A stretch of DNA of 64,000 bases from Gleditsia sinensis (lineage: Eukaryota; Streptophyta; Magnoliopsida; Fabales; Fabaceae). Positions 10,897 through 22,967 of this stretch are shown one piece after another. The number at the start of each line of letters is the position of its first letter. Positions within the stretch are counted from its first letter, which is position 1. The stretch is from assembly GCA_037074535.1 (NCBI GenBank), contig CM073465.1, positions 60,295,949 to 60,359,948 on the forward strand. Reading direction: 5' to 3'. A program made the position numbers and the translations under genes. The notes below the pieces were generated by a model. The model saw only the letters and a program-made list of their open reading frames with translations. It searched no databases and was not told where the DNA came from.

Positions 10897-11805
10897 TCAT
10901 GTGTAACGTATATTTTTTTTCTAGGTGATTACATATTAGACCAGCATTTTATCAAAAGATATGCATCTTGTATTTACATACATACAAAAGTTATATATAT
11001 CAGGATTAGCAGCATACATACATATGTAACCCGAGGTACTGAGCATACATCACAAAAGGCAGAGTACCGTGGGGTTACATCAAAAAAATGGGATTAGCCC
11101 ATTTACATCATTAGAACTATTTACATAACACTACTCTACTATTTCCTCCCCTGGCTATCACCCCTGGGGTGCTGCTGGTGGAGGAGACGGGCCCAGAGTA
11201 GGGATCTCTATCATGTTTATCACTAGAAGGTTCACTATAATCGTAAACTGTCCCAAGTAAGGGACATCCACGATCTGAAGCTCCAGCAAGGTGGTCAGCA
11301 CTACAAACGACATCTCTACTAATCTGAACATAACATTAAAACATAGTGAGATATAAAATCCCAGCAAGGTCAACATCCAATAAACCCAAGCATACATAAT
11401 TACTTACATGTTATGTCCAATTGTATAAGTTATAGAAAACATTTTTCTCTTTTTATACAATAAAGGTACAGTAAAATATACACAGGCCTTTTTATAGGTT
11501 ATGTATCAATATCACGCATGATAAATGAAGTATGTATTAATAGGATACTTGTGCAACTGTTCATGGCTCATACATCGCTCATAGTGGCTCATTATCTGAT
11601 AATTTCTCTCAATTGCAATCCTCAATGTGGCGTGAGATTTACCCCTACAGCTACTCATCCACCTTTTGAGGGCCTTTAGTCGGAGCAGTTCTTTCTGTAT
11701 TAACCACTCTAGGCTATAGGGCATCCCCTATCCCGATACCGTATCTAAGCCACGACCCTTCAGTCGTCTTATCTCATAAGGTGTCGCATGTCGTTGGGTC
11801 ACCTT

Positions 11806-12617
11806 TGATGAGATCATAGCTAGGGCTGACAAACGGAAATGGGATGCAAAATCGCTTCAAGTCCCAGTTTGACCTATCACAAGAGCTTGGACTAAAATAT
11901 TCAAAGAAGCATTTAATAGTCTAATCCTAAAGGCCCATCAGGGAGATACTTGCATTACTACAAAAGAAGAGCTAAAACCGGTCCATGACATTAAAACCCA
12001 TTTAAATATGAGTCAAGACCAGTCAATTTAAATATGGACCTAAAGTACAAGAAGATTCAAGCCTGAAAATTGAATATAGGCCCAAAACCAATGAGTTATT
12101 TTATGGCCCAATTTAGGCTACGTTTTTTTTCTAATTTATTTACTTTATTTGATTAGGAAAGTTTAGTATTTGATGGTTTCCTTGTCTGACTAGAAGAGGT
12201 TTTTCTAACTCTGTGGGAGTTTCCTATCTCTAAGTTTCCTTACTCTATAGGAGTTTTCTATTACTTTTCCTTGTTTGTTTAGGTAATTGGCCTATAAATA
12301 GGCATGTATGCTCTTGAACAATTTAGATTATCATTTATATTATCGAGAGTGTTTTCTCTTTGATTCTTTAAAGAACTTTTCTGAACTTATCAAGATTTAT
12401 CTTGTGGCGTTTAAGCAAGACTTATCACTCATAATCTTCTTCCTCTTTCTTGAGTGTGGCGTTTGCAATATTTCTTATACCTTTGATTCTTATCTCTTTA
12501 TAGATAATGGGTGAAGGTCATTTTATTTTAATTTAGAATACGATACTTCCAATCGGATCCCATATTGATTCCGGGTCTCACTATTCTTGGTGAGATTCAT
12601 ATCAGGAGTTCACATCA
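11806..12617 (+). repeat. 5' LTR of CRM-like element 1
   Basis: Starts TGATGAGATCAT and ends TTCACATCA. It is preceded by the target duplication ACCTT (11801-11805) and followed by a primer binding site. It is largely collinear with the 3' LTR at 15464-16302, with scattered substitutions and a few indels. The first part reads as a degenerate copy of the pol C-terminus because coding sequence overlaps the LTR in this family. Confidence 0.88.
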
Positions 12618-12634
12618 TTTGGTATCAGAGCCAA
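12618..12634 (+). other. Primer binding site of element 1
   Basis: TTTGGTATCAGAGCC directly follows the 5' LTR and is complementary to the 3' end of plant initiator tRNA-Met, as in many gypsy elements. Confidence 0.85.
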
Positions 12635-13522
12635 AGTTCTAAATCAGGTTTGATCTATCCTATTTATTTGTTTTTCTTATTATTGTTTCATCTTGCTTTC
12701 TTGTGTTCTTCATTCTTCTTATCTTTTTTTTTCTTGTGTTTTTGGTTCACATACATATCTAAAAAAAATCCGAAAAAAAAGAAAAGAAAAAAAGAAGAAT
12801 TCAAAAAAAATTGGAATTAAAAAAGAGAGTGCAGAATTCGAAAATATATAATAAAAAAAAGAGAAAATTCAAAAAAAAAGGAGAGGTTAGAATTCAGTAT
12901 TCTTGAAATTCAAGTTTCCACCAAGTTTGTGCAATCTGGTCTAAAAAAAAGGGTAACCAAAAATTTTGTTTGCATAAATTGTTTCTCTTTCTTTGATCTT
13001 CTAATTTGTTTGCTTTTCTTACTTTGGTTATTTTTGCTATCTCAATTGTTTCTTTTTCTCTAGTCATTGATTTCTTTCTATTATAGTTGCTTGGTGGTGT
13101 GATTTTTCTTATTCAACTTCTTATCTTGTCTTTATTTTTGTTTTTTTCCTAAAGTTCTATTACTTTGTTCCATTTGTTTCTTAAAATTATGTTCTTTTTC
13201 TTCTTCCTTTACTCTTTGTACTCTATTAGTTGAGTTTGAATTGTTGCAAAAAAAATTTTGTGTTAGTTTGTTTGAGTTCAATAAAGAACTGAAAGAGAGG
13301 ACTGAGAGAGGAAAAATGCAAGAGAGTGTGAGCTCATAAGAGAAAAAAGCCAAAATTTGAGTAAACACAAGTGTGAGTGCCATTAATCTTGAGGAAAACA
13401 CGTGAGTTAGTGTTGTGAGAATTTTTTTTACTCTAATATTGTTTTGCAAGAAAATCATGTAACACAACAAGAACAAAAATACTTTCGAAGGTGTGTCGGG
13501 AATAGTGGATTCAAAGTAGATG
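12635..13522 (+). other. Untranslated leader of element 1
   Basis: A region with long A and T runs between the primer site and gag. Short ORFs here are low-complexity and not convincing genes. Confidence 0.55.
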
Positions 13523-14485
13523 ATGGAAACTTTAGTGAGTGAGATGAGGCGAGTTTTGAAAGAGGAGATAGAACAAGTTCATGAACATTTAGATCGGGTA
13601 GAGAATTTACAAAATACTCCTAATATGCATAGGAGAGAGATAGTTTAACCGAGGAAAGTGAATTTTGAAGGTAGAGAGTGTTATAGAGATGATTTTGATG
13701 AAACTGACAAGGATTTGAGTAGAAGATATGGTGGGAGGTTTAGAGAAATTAGGAATTGGGAAAATAATAACTTGGGTAATTTTAAGATGAAGGTTCTGTC
13801 ATATCAAGTCAAAAATGACCTTGAAACTTATCTAAATTGGGAGAGAAGGATGGAGTTGTTATTTGGTTGTCACAACTATTTTGAGTTGAAAATGGTAAAG
13901 TTTGCTATCATGGGATTTATTGACTATGCTATTATTTGGTGGGATCAATTGATTTTAAGCAGAAGACGAAATAGAGAAAGGTCTATTGAGACCTGGGAGG
14001 ATATGAAAGAAATTATGAGGAAGCGATTTATTCCAAGTCACTACCATTGGGACTTATTTAAGAAGTTACAAAGCCCTACTCAAGGTTCTAAAAGTGTTAG
14101 AGACTACTATGATGATCAAGTGAGGTTACAAAAGAAAGAGAGTGAAGAAAAGAAAATGAGTGAAAGAATTAAGGGAGAAAAAGATAGAGACGCAGAGAAA
14201 ATTATGAGAGAAAAAGAGATAGAGAACATAAAAGAAAAAGAGAGAGAGGCTGAGAAAATTAAGAGAGAAAAAGAGAGAGGGGTTGAGAAAATTATGAGAG
14301 AAAAAGATATAGAGGACGAGAGAATGAAGAGAGAAAAAGAGAGAGATGTTGATAAAATTCTGAAAGAAAAAGAGATAGAGGCTGAGAAAGTTAAGAGAGA
14401 AAATGAAATAGAGGCTGAGAAAATTGATGGAGAAATTAAAAGAATCAATTGGGTCATTGAAAGAAAATTGAGAGAAAACAAATGA
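13523..14485 (+). pseudogene. Element 1 gag with expanded charged coiled-coil tail
   Basis: From the ATG at 13523 the frame has one TAA near 13646 and is then open. Residues around 13800-14100 are a retrotransposon gag domain (LETYLNWERRMELLFGCHNY, YAIIWWDQL, MRKRFIPSHYHWDLF), parallel to the gag of element 2. The usual CCHC knuckle is missing. Instead, about 14140-14470 encodes about eight tandem units near 11 residues long, of the type KREKERxxEKI, predicted to form a long charged helix. In element 2 a shorter charged segment sits between protease and RT, so this repeat probably marks the join left by a deletion. Whether a protein is made is unknown. Confidence 0.8.
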
Positions 14486-15163
14486 ATTTTTATGCAAGAG
14501 AGAGTGTGACAAAAAAAGGTTTTGTTTTCAATTTTTTCAATGATTGTATTAAAGAACTTAACTCTTATTTACCCAATATTGAAAATTTTCTTTTGCAGGG
14601 TAATGTTCTCAATGCATGTGAAAAAGTGGCATATGATAAGTTCTTTGAACATAATAAATTTTTGTTTAGAGAAAATAAATTGTGTATGCCTAAATATTCA
14701 TTGCAGGATTTGCTTGTTAGGGAAGCTCATGGAGGTGGTTTAAGGTGGCATTTTGGCATATCTAAGACTTTAGGTGTTCTGCATATAAAACATGATGCAA
14801 AACAAATATGTGAACAATTCTAACTTGTAGACAAGCTAAGTTTAAGATGAAGCCTCATGGTTTATATGCTCCTTTATACATACATAATGAACTTTGGGTT
14901 GACATATCTATGAATTTTAAGTTAGATTTACCTCAGTCAAAAAGGGGTAGCAATTTTATATATGTGGTTGTTGATAGGTTTTTTAAAATGAAACATTTCA
15001 TACCATGTCATAAAACCAATGATGCATCTTATATTGTTGATTTATTTTTTAAGGAAATTGTGACATTGCATGATATGCCTAGGAGTATTGAGCGTGTTAA
15101 TTTAGATGGAAAGAAAAAAGCTAAATTTGTTAGGCAGATTCATGAAAAAGCTTGACAAAATAT
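14482..15163 (+). pseudogene. Element 1 integrase remnant (zinc finger and core)
   Basis: The frame 14482-14823 ends with the integrase N-terminal region (LLVREAHGGGLRWHFGISKT, degenerate zinc-binding His/Cys). After a stop, 14847-15155 shows the integrase core (ELWVDISMNFKLDLPQS, VVVDRFFKMKHFIPCHKTND). The core then jumps from PRSIE directly to a KKKAKFVRQIHEKA segment, so the central D/E part of the catalytic triad is deleted. It cannot be active. Confidence 0.8.
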
Positions 15164-15251
15164 TGAGAGAAAAACTGAGTAATATGTCAAACAAGCTAAT
15201 AAGGGACGCAAGAAAGTTGTATTTGAGCCCGGTGATTGGGTTTGGCTGCAT

Positions 15252-15548
15252 ATGAAGAAGGAAATGTTTTCAGCTCAAAGGAAATCTAAATTACTTACAA
15301 GAGGGGATGGTCCATTTCAAGTGATTGAAAAGATCAATGATAATGCCTACAAATTAGATCTTCTAGGTGAGTATAATGTTAGTGCAACTTTTAATGTTTC
15401 TGACTTGTCTCCTTTTGATGTAGGTGATGATTTGAGGACAAATTCTTTTCAAAAGGAGGGGAATGATGAGATCATGGCTAGGGCTGACAAACAGAAATGG
15501 GATGCAGACCCGTTTCAAGTCCCAGTTGGACCTATCACAAGAGTTTAG
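15252..15548 (+). pseudogene. Element 1 integrase C-terminus running into the 3' LTR
   Basis: It encodes the typical gypsy integrase C-terminal region (RKSKLLTRGDGPFQVIEKI, NVSATFNVSDLSPFDVGDD) and then VGPITRV, which is read from inside the 3' LTR (start 15464). The equivalent frame of element 2 (minus 42858-42517) has the same layout. The ORF ends early, at a stop just after GPITRV. Confidence 0.8.
15451..15463 (+). other. Polypurine tract of element 1
   Basis: AAAAGGAGGGGAA directly precedes the TG of the 3' LTR, the expected primer for plus-strand synthesis. Confidence 0.8.
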
Positions 15549-16302
15549 GCTAAAATATTCAAAGAAGCACTTAATAGTCTAATCCTAAAGGCCCATCAAG
15601 GAGATACCTGCATTACTACAAAAGAAGAGCCAAAACTGGTCCATGACATTAAAACCAATTTAAATATGGACCTAAAGTACAAGAAGATTCAAACTTGAAG
15701 ATTGAATATTGGCCCAAAACTAATGAGTTATTTTATGGCCCAATTTAGGCTACATTTTTTTTTTATTTATTTACTTTATTTGACTAGGAAAGTTTAGTAT
15801 TTGATGGTTTCCTTGTTTGACTAGAAGAGTTTTTCCTAATTCTCCTTGTCTGATTAGAAGAGGTTTTCCTAACTTTGTCGGAGTTTCCTATTTCTAAGTT
15901 TCCTTACTCTATAGGAGTTTTCTATTACTTTTCCTTATTTGTTTAGGTAATTGGCCTATAAATAGGCATGTATGCTCTTGAACAATTTAGATTATCATTT
16001 ATATTATTGAGAGTATTTTCTCTTTGGTTCTTTAAAAAACTTTTCTGAACTTATCAAAATTTATTTTGTGGCGTTTAAGCAAAACTTATCACTCACAATC
16101 TTCTTCCTCTTTCTTGAGTGTGGCGTCTGCAATATTTTTTATACCTTTGGTTCTTATATCTTTATAGATAATGGGTCAATGTCATTTTATTTTAATTTAT
16201 TTTTGTTATAAATTTGATTAGAATGCGATCCTTTCAATCAGATCTCATATTGATTTCGGGTCTCACTACTCTTGGTGAGGTTCATATCAGGGGTTCACGT
16301 CA
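15464..16302 (+). repeat. 3' LTR of CRM-like element 1
   Basis: Starts TGATGAGATCAT and ends TTCACGTCA, followed by the target duplication ACCTT (16303-16307). It matches the 5' LTR with scattered substitutions and several indels, including short internal duplications, so the insertion is not recent. Confidence 0.88.
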
Positions 16303-18173
16303 ACCTTAATGGGTAAGGGTCATCCTAGACTTGTCAATCTCCTCAATACAGTAAGGGAGACACCTATTACTAGGTCACCCTACTTCAGAGAGAATCATTT
16401 TGACTTGTCAGTTGCCTCAATACAGTAAGGGAGACACTTGTTACCAGGCTACCCTACTTTAGAGAGGGTCTTCCTAACAAAACTTATGTCTTTTACATGT
16501 TTTTTCAGCCACTTAATTCAACAAAAGCATACATATTAATATTCATCATGAGCATAAGCCACATTTATCCACATGCAAGCCATAACAATTTCATCATGTA
16601 ATAAACATACAAGGCTCTTGCATTCTTTCCTACTATTAATGCATAATTTATCTGCTTAAAGTTGCTCATGCAAATGATCTATATCATTAATAATGTTCAG
16701 GCATCATTCCTTCATGCTTTACGCCATTAATTCTATGAGCATACATACACAATTGAATATTACATATTTCTTCTAACATATGTGACACATAAACTCTCAT
16801 TAACATCCCATAAACATTGATGATTAATTAAGATTCAAAAAGAAAACACTAAAAAAGGATGAAACAGTATGAAGCATGGCCTTGCCGTGTCACCAAGCAC
16901 AGTCGTGTTTCACACCCGTGCCTTTCCCCCATGTTTCCTCACAATATGGCTGTATTACACACAGCCCAGCACCAAGCATGGCCGTGCTTTGGGCCGTGTT
17001 TGCAATTTTTCTCACTTCTAGCCCAGAGCACGGCCTGGCCATGTCTCTAAGCACGGTAGTGCTCTGGGCGCAAAATTCACCAAATTTTCTCTTTTTCTCC
17101 CAAAACCAACCAAGAAAACCCAACAATAATTATATCAATGTTTTCAGTATGAAAAATACAATTTTTTCAGAGCATATGACCACCTAAAACATGGATTTAA
17201 TTTCAAAACTAACTACAAATCACCATCTCATGCATATAAATGAACTACAACCACGAATACCATAAATGCTTCAATAACAACTCTAGCTACTTTCCCACAT
17301 CCTTAAATGCACACATATAAGACAGCTATTAAGTCATCCAACCAGAAATTATAGAGGAAAATGTTGATCTTACATTTTCTTCTTCAAAATAACTTTCTCC
17401 CTCTCCAAGATCAGCTAACTTTCTCTCTCTAAAATTCTTCACCAAACTACAAATTTTCCCACCATCCATTAGTTTTCCATGGAAACTTTAGGAATATGCA
17501 AGAGATTAGAGAATATCAAGAGCCCAATCTTACCTCTTCTTGAATTTTGCCTTATCTCTCTACCTTCTTTCTTCTCTTTCTCTCTCTTTCCTTTTCTTCC
17601 TTTTCTTTCTTCTCCTTTGGCCGTGGGTGTCTCTCTCTTTTCTTGGGCTGGATTGGCGGCTTGGTCACCAAGTTTTCAAGAAATATTAAAATAACATTGG
17701 CTTCTTCAAGAAGCCACCTTGCCTTAATCAAAACCTTTGTTTTCCCTAAGTATTTCCAAAATGCCATTCTATTACAATGTAACCATGTGGTTGGCTAAGG
17801 CCTTGGTTGGATGAAGGAAAAGCTTACCATGTGTTTAATTCCTTCTTGAGCCTTACTCCAATGAATTTTTGTGCCACTTTCTTCATAGCTCCTCATCTCT
17901 ATTCCTATTGTCCATTTGTGGTCTGTAGACAAAGAAATTACTACTTCCTTAAACATCTCTTCCAAAAATGAGAAACCTCTTATTAATTATTCACAATTAT
18001 TTTCTTATAATTAACCTATTTAACCCTTTTTAATCCTTCCTTAATATTTTATTTTTTGAATATAATTAACATAATTCCAGGTGTTACATCATGGACCTTA
18101 TAAAAAACCCAGCAAAAGAGAAATATGATGGAGGCAGCATTATGTGCCTTGTTAAATCACAACCAGTGCATAC

Positions 18174-19500
18174 CTACTTTCAAAGTGGCTTAACCTTACA
18201 TAAAGATCCTGTTGGACACTATCTTTATTTATAAGCAACCTAATGTCAACCAAGTCCCCAAACCAAAGAAAGCGGCCATGTATCCCTCCATTCATAGAAG
18301 AATTTGCATAGGCTGTACAAGAACAGTTCTTCAAGCACTCCATTTTACATTCTTCAAGACTCATGCTATTATTTGTCCAAAATTGCAGCAACATAGGCAA
18401 TTTCACCCAGCTTAATTTCTCAAGTTTTTCACCTTGTGTGCATTCTAATGGGGTTTTCCTGATGCACCCTCTAGACCAATTAAATCAATTCCATTCTTCT
18501 TGAGATTTAGGTTTGAAGCCTTTCAAGCAATCACAGAAAATAGATACATCATTAATATTGAAAATACCATTTACCCCACAAGCTCCATAATCATCACAAA
18601 CATCTTTTCTTGCCACAACTATATTAATCCACTTTAGATTTTGGTTATACCTTTCAAGTAGTCCTTCACCTTCCATCACCAACCTTGAAAATCTATCTCT
18701 TGGTTCATCCCAATATACTACCTCATTGTTGGTGACTGAAATTTCCTGTAAATGATTTCAAAGGGTCTGAATGTATATTAATCCCATTCCAAATACCAAT
18801 CCTGTACATGATGTTCAATCCCTGACAAATTATGACTTTAGAAAATTCTCCATGATCAAAGCAGCAGGTGAAGTTTCCTTTAAATGAGATCATCAGCACT
18901 CTTCCAAGAAGTCAAGGACCTGTTCAGGGTTGCGTTCTTATCCCAACCAAGTTTCATGCGTGGGAACAATTTATTTGTTGGATAATCAAAGCTGTGCCAT
19001 AGGTACTTACCAGAATCACCATCCTTTCCATCCTTCAAAATTAAATTCCCAGAGCCTAACAACTTAACAATTAACCCTTGAATTGCCCTTGAGGAGCTTA
19101 TTGACCAGACAATCTTCTTTGTTCCATCTAGAAGTGCAATATTCCCATCAGTACCAATGGTGAAACTCTCTCCTGAGTCATTCAGTGGCTTATCTCTTTT
19201 TGCAACCCAAACAACAGTTTGAGGCATAATGTTCTTACACCATATCCCTATGTAGCAAATTTTGGAGCTTCATCCTGGACTGAAGAATCCTAGAACAAAA
19301 CTTTGTCCAGTAGAAGTAAGTTCTTCACCATCTATAGAATCTTTTGGAGTTAAGGTATCAGCTACAGATGATGTTTGATGAACTGCAAATAGACAAGCAA
19401 AACAAAAAGGAAAGATTAGAACAGTAGCCACATACACTCTTCTCTTCATCATTTTTATAGTTGTAAATTTCAAGCCCACAAAGCAAAGCCTATGTTTCAC
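18174..19500 (-). pseudogene. S-RLK copy B, S-domain exon (broken)
   Basis: The minus strand encodes a full-length but damaged S-domain exon. It has a signal peptide (likely start ATG at 19452, MMKRRVYVATVLIFPFCF), B-lectin domain (TVVWVAKRDKPL, GNLILKDG, LWHSFDYPTNKLFPRMKLGW), S-locus glycoprotein region (CDDYGACGVNGIF, CLKGFKPKSQEEW) and PAN domain (MSLEECKMECLKNCSCTAYA). Breaks: an in-frame TGA at about 19270-19272, a frameshift near 18897, a second frameshift near 18757 and an in-frame TGA at 18485-18487. A donor GTATGC follows at 18173. It pairs with the kinase exons at 8210-10443; the 7.7-kb gap is intron 1, mostly nested retrotransposon. Another ATG at 19500 gives a longer N-terminus, but the signal peptide favours 19452. 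Confidence 0.9.
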
Positions 19501-19622
19501 ATCCTAAGATGCACATCAAACAGAAAGGTTTAAAACTAGCAAAACTTGTTCTTAAAGTACGTTTTAATTGAGGAGAATGGAAGAGAGGGAAAGCAAGAGT
19601 TTATTTACAATTTCTTTGGGAG

Positions 19623-19632
19623 TATTTTTATA
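19623..19632 (-). promoter_or_regulatory. Possible TATA box of copy B
   Basis: The minus strand reads TATAAAAATA about 170 bp upstream of the likely start at 19452. Position and sequence fit a plant TATA box. The copia element at 19782 inserted about 150 bp further upstream, cutting this core promoter off from older upstream DNA. Confidence 0.4.
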
Positions 19633-19781
19633 AGGAAGGAGAACTAGGATATTTCACTAATGTTTCAAATTACTCTATCATCGTATTCTTAAGTTTCCCA
19701 GTTCCTGTGATTTTGAAGGAAAAACTAATAATTAACTTTCATATTAAATATTATTTCTTAAAAATAAAATATTATTACTAA

Positions 19782-20096
19782 TGTTATAAATTCATCCATT
19801 ATTGTGGATGTCCATTTAGTTTCTTAACTCCTTAAACAATGAACGCTATAAATTCATCTATTATTATGAATATCAATTTATTTTTTTAACTCCTAAAACC
19901 ATTGAATCTCCTTCAAGACCATGGAATCTCATTTAGTCTTCTTTCCTTTTAAGTTATCTATCTTCATGACTATATGCCTATAAATAGATACTTCTATGAA
20001 GCAATTGGATAAGAAAGTTATTTCTTCTCTATATTTTATTCCTCTCTAGTGTCTTTACATTCTATTTCCTCATTGCATAAAATTTCATTTACAATA
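19782..20096 (+). repeat. 5' LTR of copia element
   Basis: Starts TGTTATAAATTC and ends TTTACAATA. Compared with the 3' LTR it carries an extra unit of about 62 bp: the first part (ATAAATTCATC...) is repeated in tandem and diverged. The downstream sequence GTTATCAGCACGAG at 20098-20111 is the primer binding site seen in many plant copia elements. Confidence 0.82.
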
Positions 20097-20219
20097 CGTT
20101 ATCAGCACGAGTTTTTTCTTGGCCATTCGTTTTCAAATCACAAGGAAGAAATTGTGTTATTAAGATTTTTCTATCTTACTTAAGTTTTCACTGGTTTTGT
20201 TTTATTTAATTCTAGAATC

Positions 20220-20960
20220 ATGTCAAATCTTACAAAACTTGAGTTTGTGACTTTCGATATTTTGGGCAAGAACTATTTATCTTGGATGCTAGATGCTAGA
20301 TGTTAAAATTCATCTTGATGCAATAGGTCTTGAAGACATCATTAAAGAAGAAAATGATGAATCGATGCAAAATTACGCTAAGGCGATAATTTTTATTCGT
20401 CACCACATTTACGAAGGACTAAAATTTGAATATCTTACTATGAAAGATCCACTTGTTCTTTGGAAAAATTTTAAAAAAAGGTATGACTACAAAAAAAATT
20501 GTTATTCTTCCAAAGGCTCATTATGACTAGATGCATTTATGATTCTAAGATTTTAAAATAGTCAGTGAATATAATTCTGCAATGTTTTGTATTAGCTCTC
20601 AATTAAAATTATGTAGAGAAGAAATTACTGATAAGGTTATGTTAGAGAAAACTTTCTCTACCTTTCATACCTCGAATGAGCTCCTACAATAATAGTATCG
20701 AGAAAAGAAATTTGAAAAATATTCACAATTGATTTCATTCCTTCTTGTGGCTGAACAAAATAAAGAACTATTAATGAAAAATCATGAAGTGCATGTAACA
20801 GTTCTGCTTCATTCCCTAAAGTGAATGCGACTATAATTAATAATGAACGATGATGTGGTTATGTTCGATGCTGTGGATGTGACTAAGGAAGAAATAATGC
20901 CTCCTCTCATAAATATGTTCCTTACCACCAAAAGAGGAATATCTAAAATAGGTTTACTTA
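20220..20960 (+). pseudogene. Copia gag remnant
   Basis: ATG at 20220 opens a UBN2-type gag (LTKLEFVTFDILGKNYLSW). A 7-bp duplication of GATGCTA near 20287-20303 shifts the frame, which resumes as MLDVKIHLDAIGLED and the motif DPLVLWKNFKKRYDY. Several later breaks precede a degenerate zinc-knuckle region near 20850-20900. Confidence 0.75.
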
Positions 20961-21137
20961 TTTTATTTTCAAATTACTTGTAAGTTTACTTATTTAGAAT
21001 TATGATTGCAAATTTATCTAATGTAATATTTCAATTTTATATGGAATTTTTAAGAGTGGTTTTTATTCATATCTAATGTTTCTTTAGTTACTTTGTAATA
21101 TTTCTTACATTTCTTTATTTATTTAATTGAAGAAAAT

Positions 21138-22560
21138 ATGGATGAAGATATATGTCTTGTAGACAATGCAACAACTCACACTATCCTTAAAGATAGAAAA
21201 TATTTTTCTCAAATAAAAATGGATGAAAATTATATTACTATAATTTTTGGTAGTACAAAGCTAATTGAAGGTTATGGAAGAGCCATAATCATATTATTGA
21301 AAAGAACAAAATGTATCATAAACAATGCTTTATTTTTTTTCTAAATCTAAAAGAAATTTGTTGAGTTTCAAAGATATTCGTTGTAATGGATATCACATAA
21401 AGACTTTATGTGAGAAAAATAATAAACACATTCATATTACAAGCATTGTTTTAGGTAAGAAAATTGTATTATAAAGATTACATGTTTTCTCATCTGTATT
21501 GTACTATACAAGAATTAGTACAATTGAGATACATGTTACAATAAGCCAAAAATTTATTGATTCAAAAACTCACTATTTGGCATGACTGTTTAGGAAATTC
21601 TAGATCAATAATAATACAAAACATTATTGAAAATTTACATGGGCACCTATTGAAAAACCTAAAGATTTTTCAATCTAAAGAATTCTCATGTGTTGCTTGT
21701 TCTCAAGAAAAATTGATTATAAAGCCATCACTAGCTAAAGTTGAAAATGAATCTCCAACATTCTTAGAACATATACACAGTGATATACGTGGACTTATTC
21801 ATCCTCCACGTTGGCTATTTAGATATTTTATTATATTAATAGACACATCCAATAGATGGTCTCATGTGTTCTTGCTATCAACCCACAATCTGGCGTTTGC
21901 TTACTTGCTTAAATAATTTGATTAAGAGCACAATTTCTAGATTATACAATTAAATCAATTTGCCTTGATAATGCTGGTGAACTTTCTTCACAAACTTTCA
22001 ATGACTATTGTATGTCAATTGGCATAAATGTTGAACATCATGTAGCTCATGTTCATACACAAAATGGATTAGCTGAATCATTTATTAAGTAACTTCAATT
22101 AATAGCTAGACCATTGCTTATGCGAACAAAGCTCCTTGTTTCTATTTGTGGATATGCAATTTTACATGCAGTAACACTAGTACGCATTAGGCCAACAAGT
22201 TATCATAAATATTCCTTTTTATAATTGACTTACAATCATCAGCCATCTCAGAATTTTTGGGTGTGCAGTATATGTTTCAATAGCCCCACCACAACATAAT
22301 AAGATGGGTCCTTAAAGGAGATTGAAAATATATGTTGGATATGATTCTCCTTCTATTATAAGATATCTTGAGCTGATAACAGAAGATGTATTTACGACAC
22401 ATTTTGTCAATTTTCATTTTAATGAATTATTCTTCCCAACATTAGGAGGAGAAAATAAAAAACAACTAGTTAAAGAAATTACATGGAAAGTTTCGTCATA
22501 TCTTGATCTTCACACAAAATAATGAGAACTTGAAGTTCAAAAAATAATTCACTTACAAAA
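21138..22560 (+). pseudogene. Copia protease and integrase remnants
   Basis: 21138-21344 is the aspartic protease start, with LVDNATTHTI where active copies have LVDSATTHTI. 21557-21916 is the gag-pre-integrase and integrase start (TIWHDCLGN, CVACSQEKL, HSDIRGLI). 21917-22560 continues the core with many stops. It cannot encode working enzymes. Confidence 0.75.
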
Positions 22561-22619
22561 TATAACAAATCAACTGTCAAATGTATTTACTGACTTAAAG
22601 AGAGTGACCAAGTCACATA

Positions 22620-22878
22620 TACCAGTTATAAATACTATTGTATGGATTGATGGGTATTTGTACGTAAAAAGAATGAGAAAAATGAAATTGAGAGGTATAA
22701 AGCACGACTTGTTGAACAAGATTTTTCACAAAGACCCGGAATTAATTATAATTTCACATATTCTCCTGTGGTAAATGCAATTACATTTCGTTATCTTATT
22801 AGTCTGGCAGTATATGAAAAACTTGATATGCGTCTTATGGATGTTGTTATAGCCTATTTATATGACTCACTTGATAGT

Positions 22879-22967
<89 letters not shown>

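Larger units (their letters stand above)
11806..16302 (+). mobile_element. CRM-like Ty3/gypsy element 1, internally deleted, complete ends
   Basis: Both LTRs (812 and 839 bp), a tRNA-Met-type primer site, a polypurine tract and the exact 5-bp target duplication ACCTT (11801-11805 and 16303-16307) define a complete insertion. The internal region is only about 2.85 kb: gag, a long charged repeat, then integrase zinc-finger, core and C-terminal remnants. Protease, RT and RNase H are absent. The pol C-terminus runs through the polypurine tract into the 3' LTR, a property described for CRM-clade chromoviruses. It is related to element 2 at 41925-48443 by gag and pol motifs. It is nested inside the solo LTR in copy B intron 1, so it is younger than that LTR. 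Confidence 0.85.
10902..18088 (-). mobile_element. Tekay/Del-type gypsy solo LTR, interrupted by a nested element
   Basis: The plus strand starts TGTAACG at 10902 and ends GGTGTTACA at 18088, and the pentamer TCATG flanks both ends (10897-10901 and 18089-18093): an exact target duplication. On the minus strand it begins TGTAACACC, a common start for Tekay/Del-type LTRs. Removing the nested CRM-like element (11806-16302) and its ACCTT duplication leaves about 2.7 kb, in the range of the other solo LTR at 32112-34890. The right part has two tandem units of about 72 bp (16331-16471) and GC-rich GCACGGCCGTGC-like repeats (about 16875-17065). There is no internal domain, so it arose by LTR-LTR recombination. 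It lies in intron 1 of S-RLK copy B. Confidence 0.8.

Noticed and set aside
12618..12634. tRNA-like sequence
   Set aside because: TTTGGTATCAGAGCC is the primer binding site of a retrotransposon, only complementary to a tRNA end; there is no cloverleaf.
14116..14512. Two long minus-strand ORFs rich in Ser, Phe and Leu
   Set aside because: They are the antisense of the GA-rich charged repeat in element 1 gag; purine-rich repeats have few stops on the other strand.
16859..17187. ORFs with repeated AWPC-like residues
   Set aside because: They come from the GC-rich GCACGGCCGTGC repeats of the solo LTR, not from a gene.
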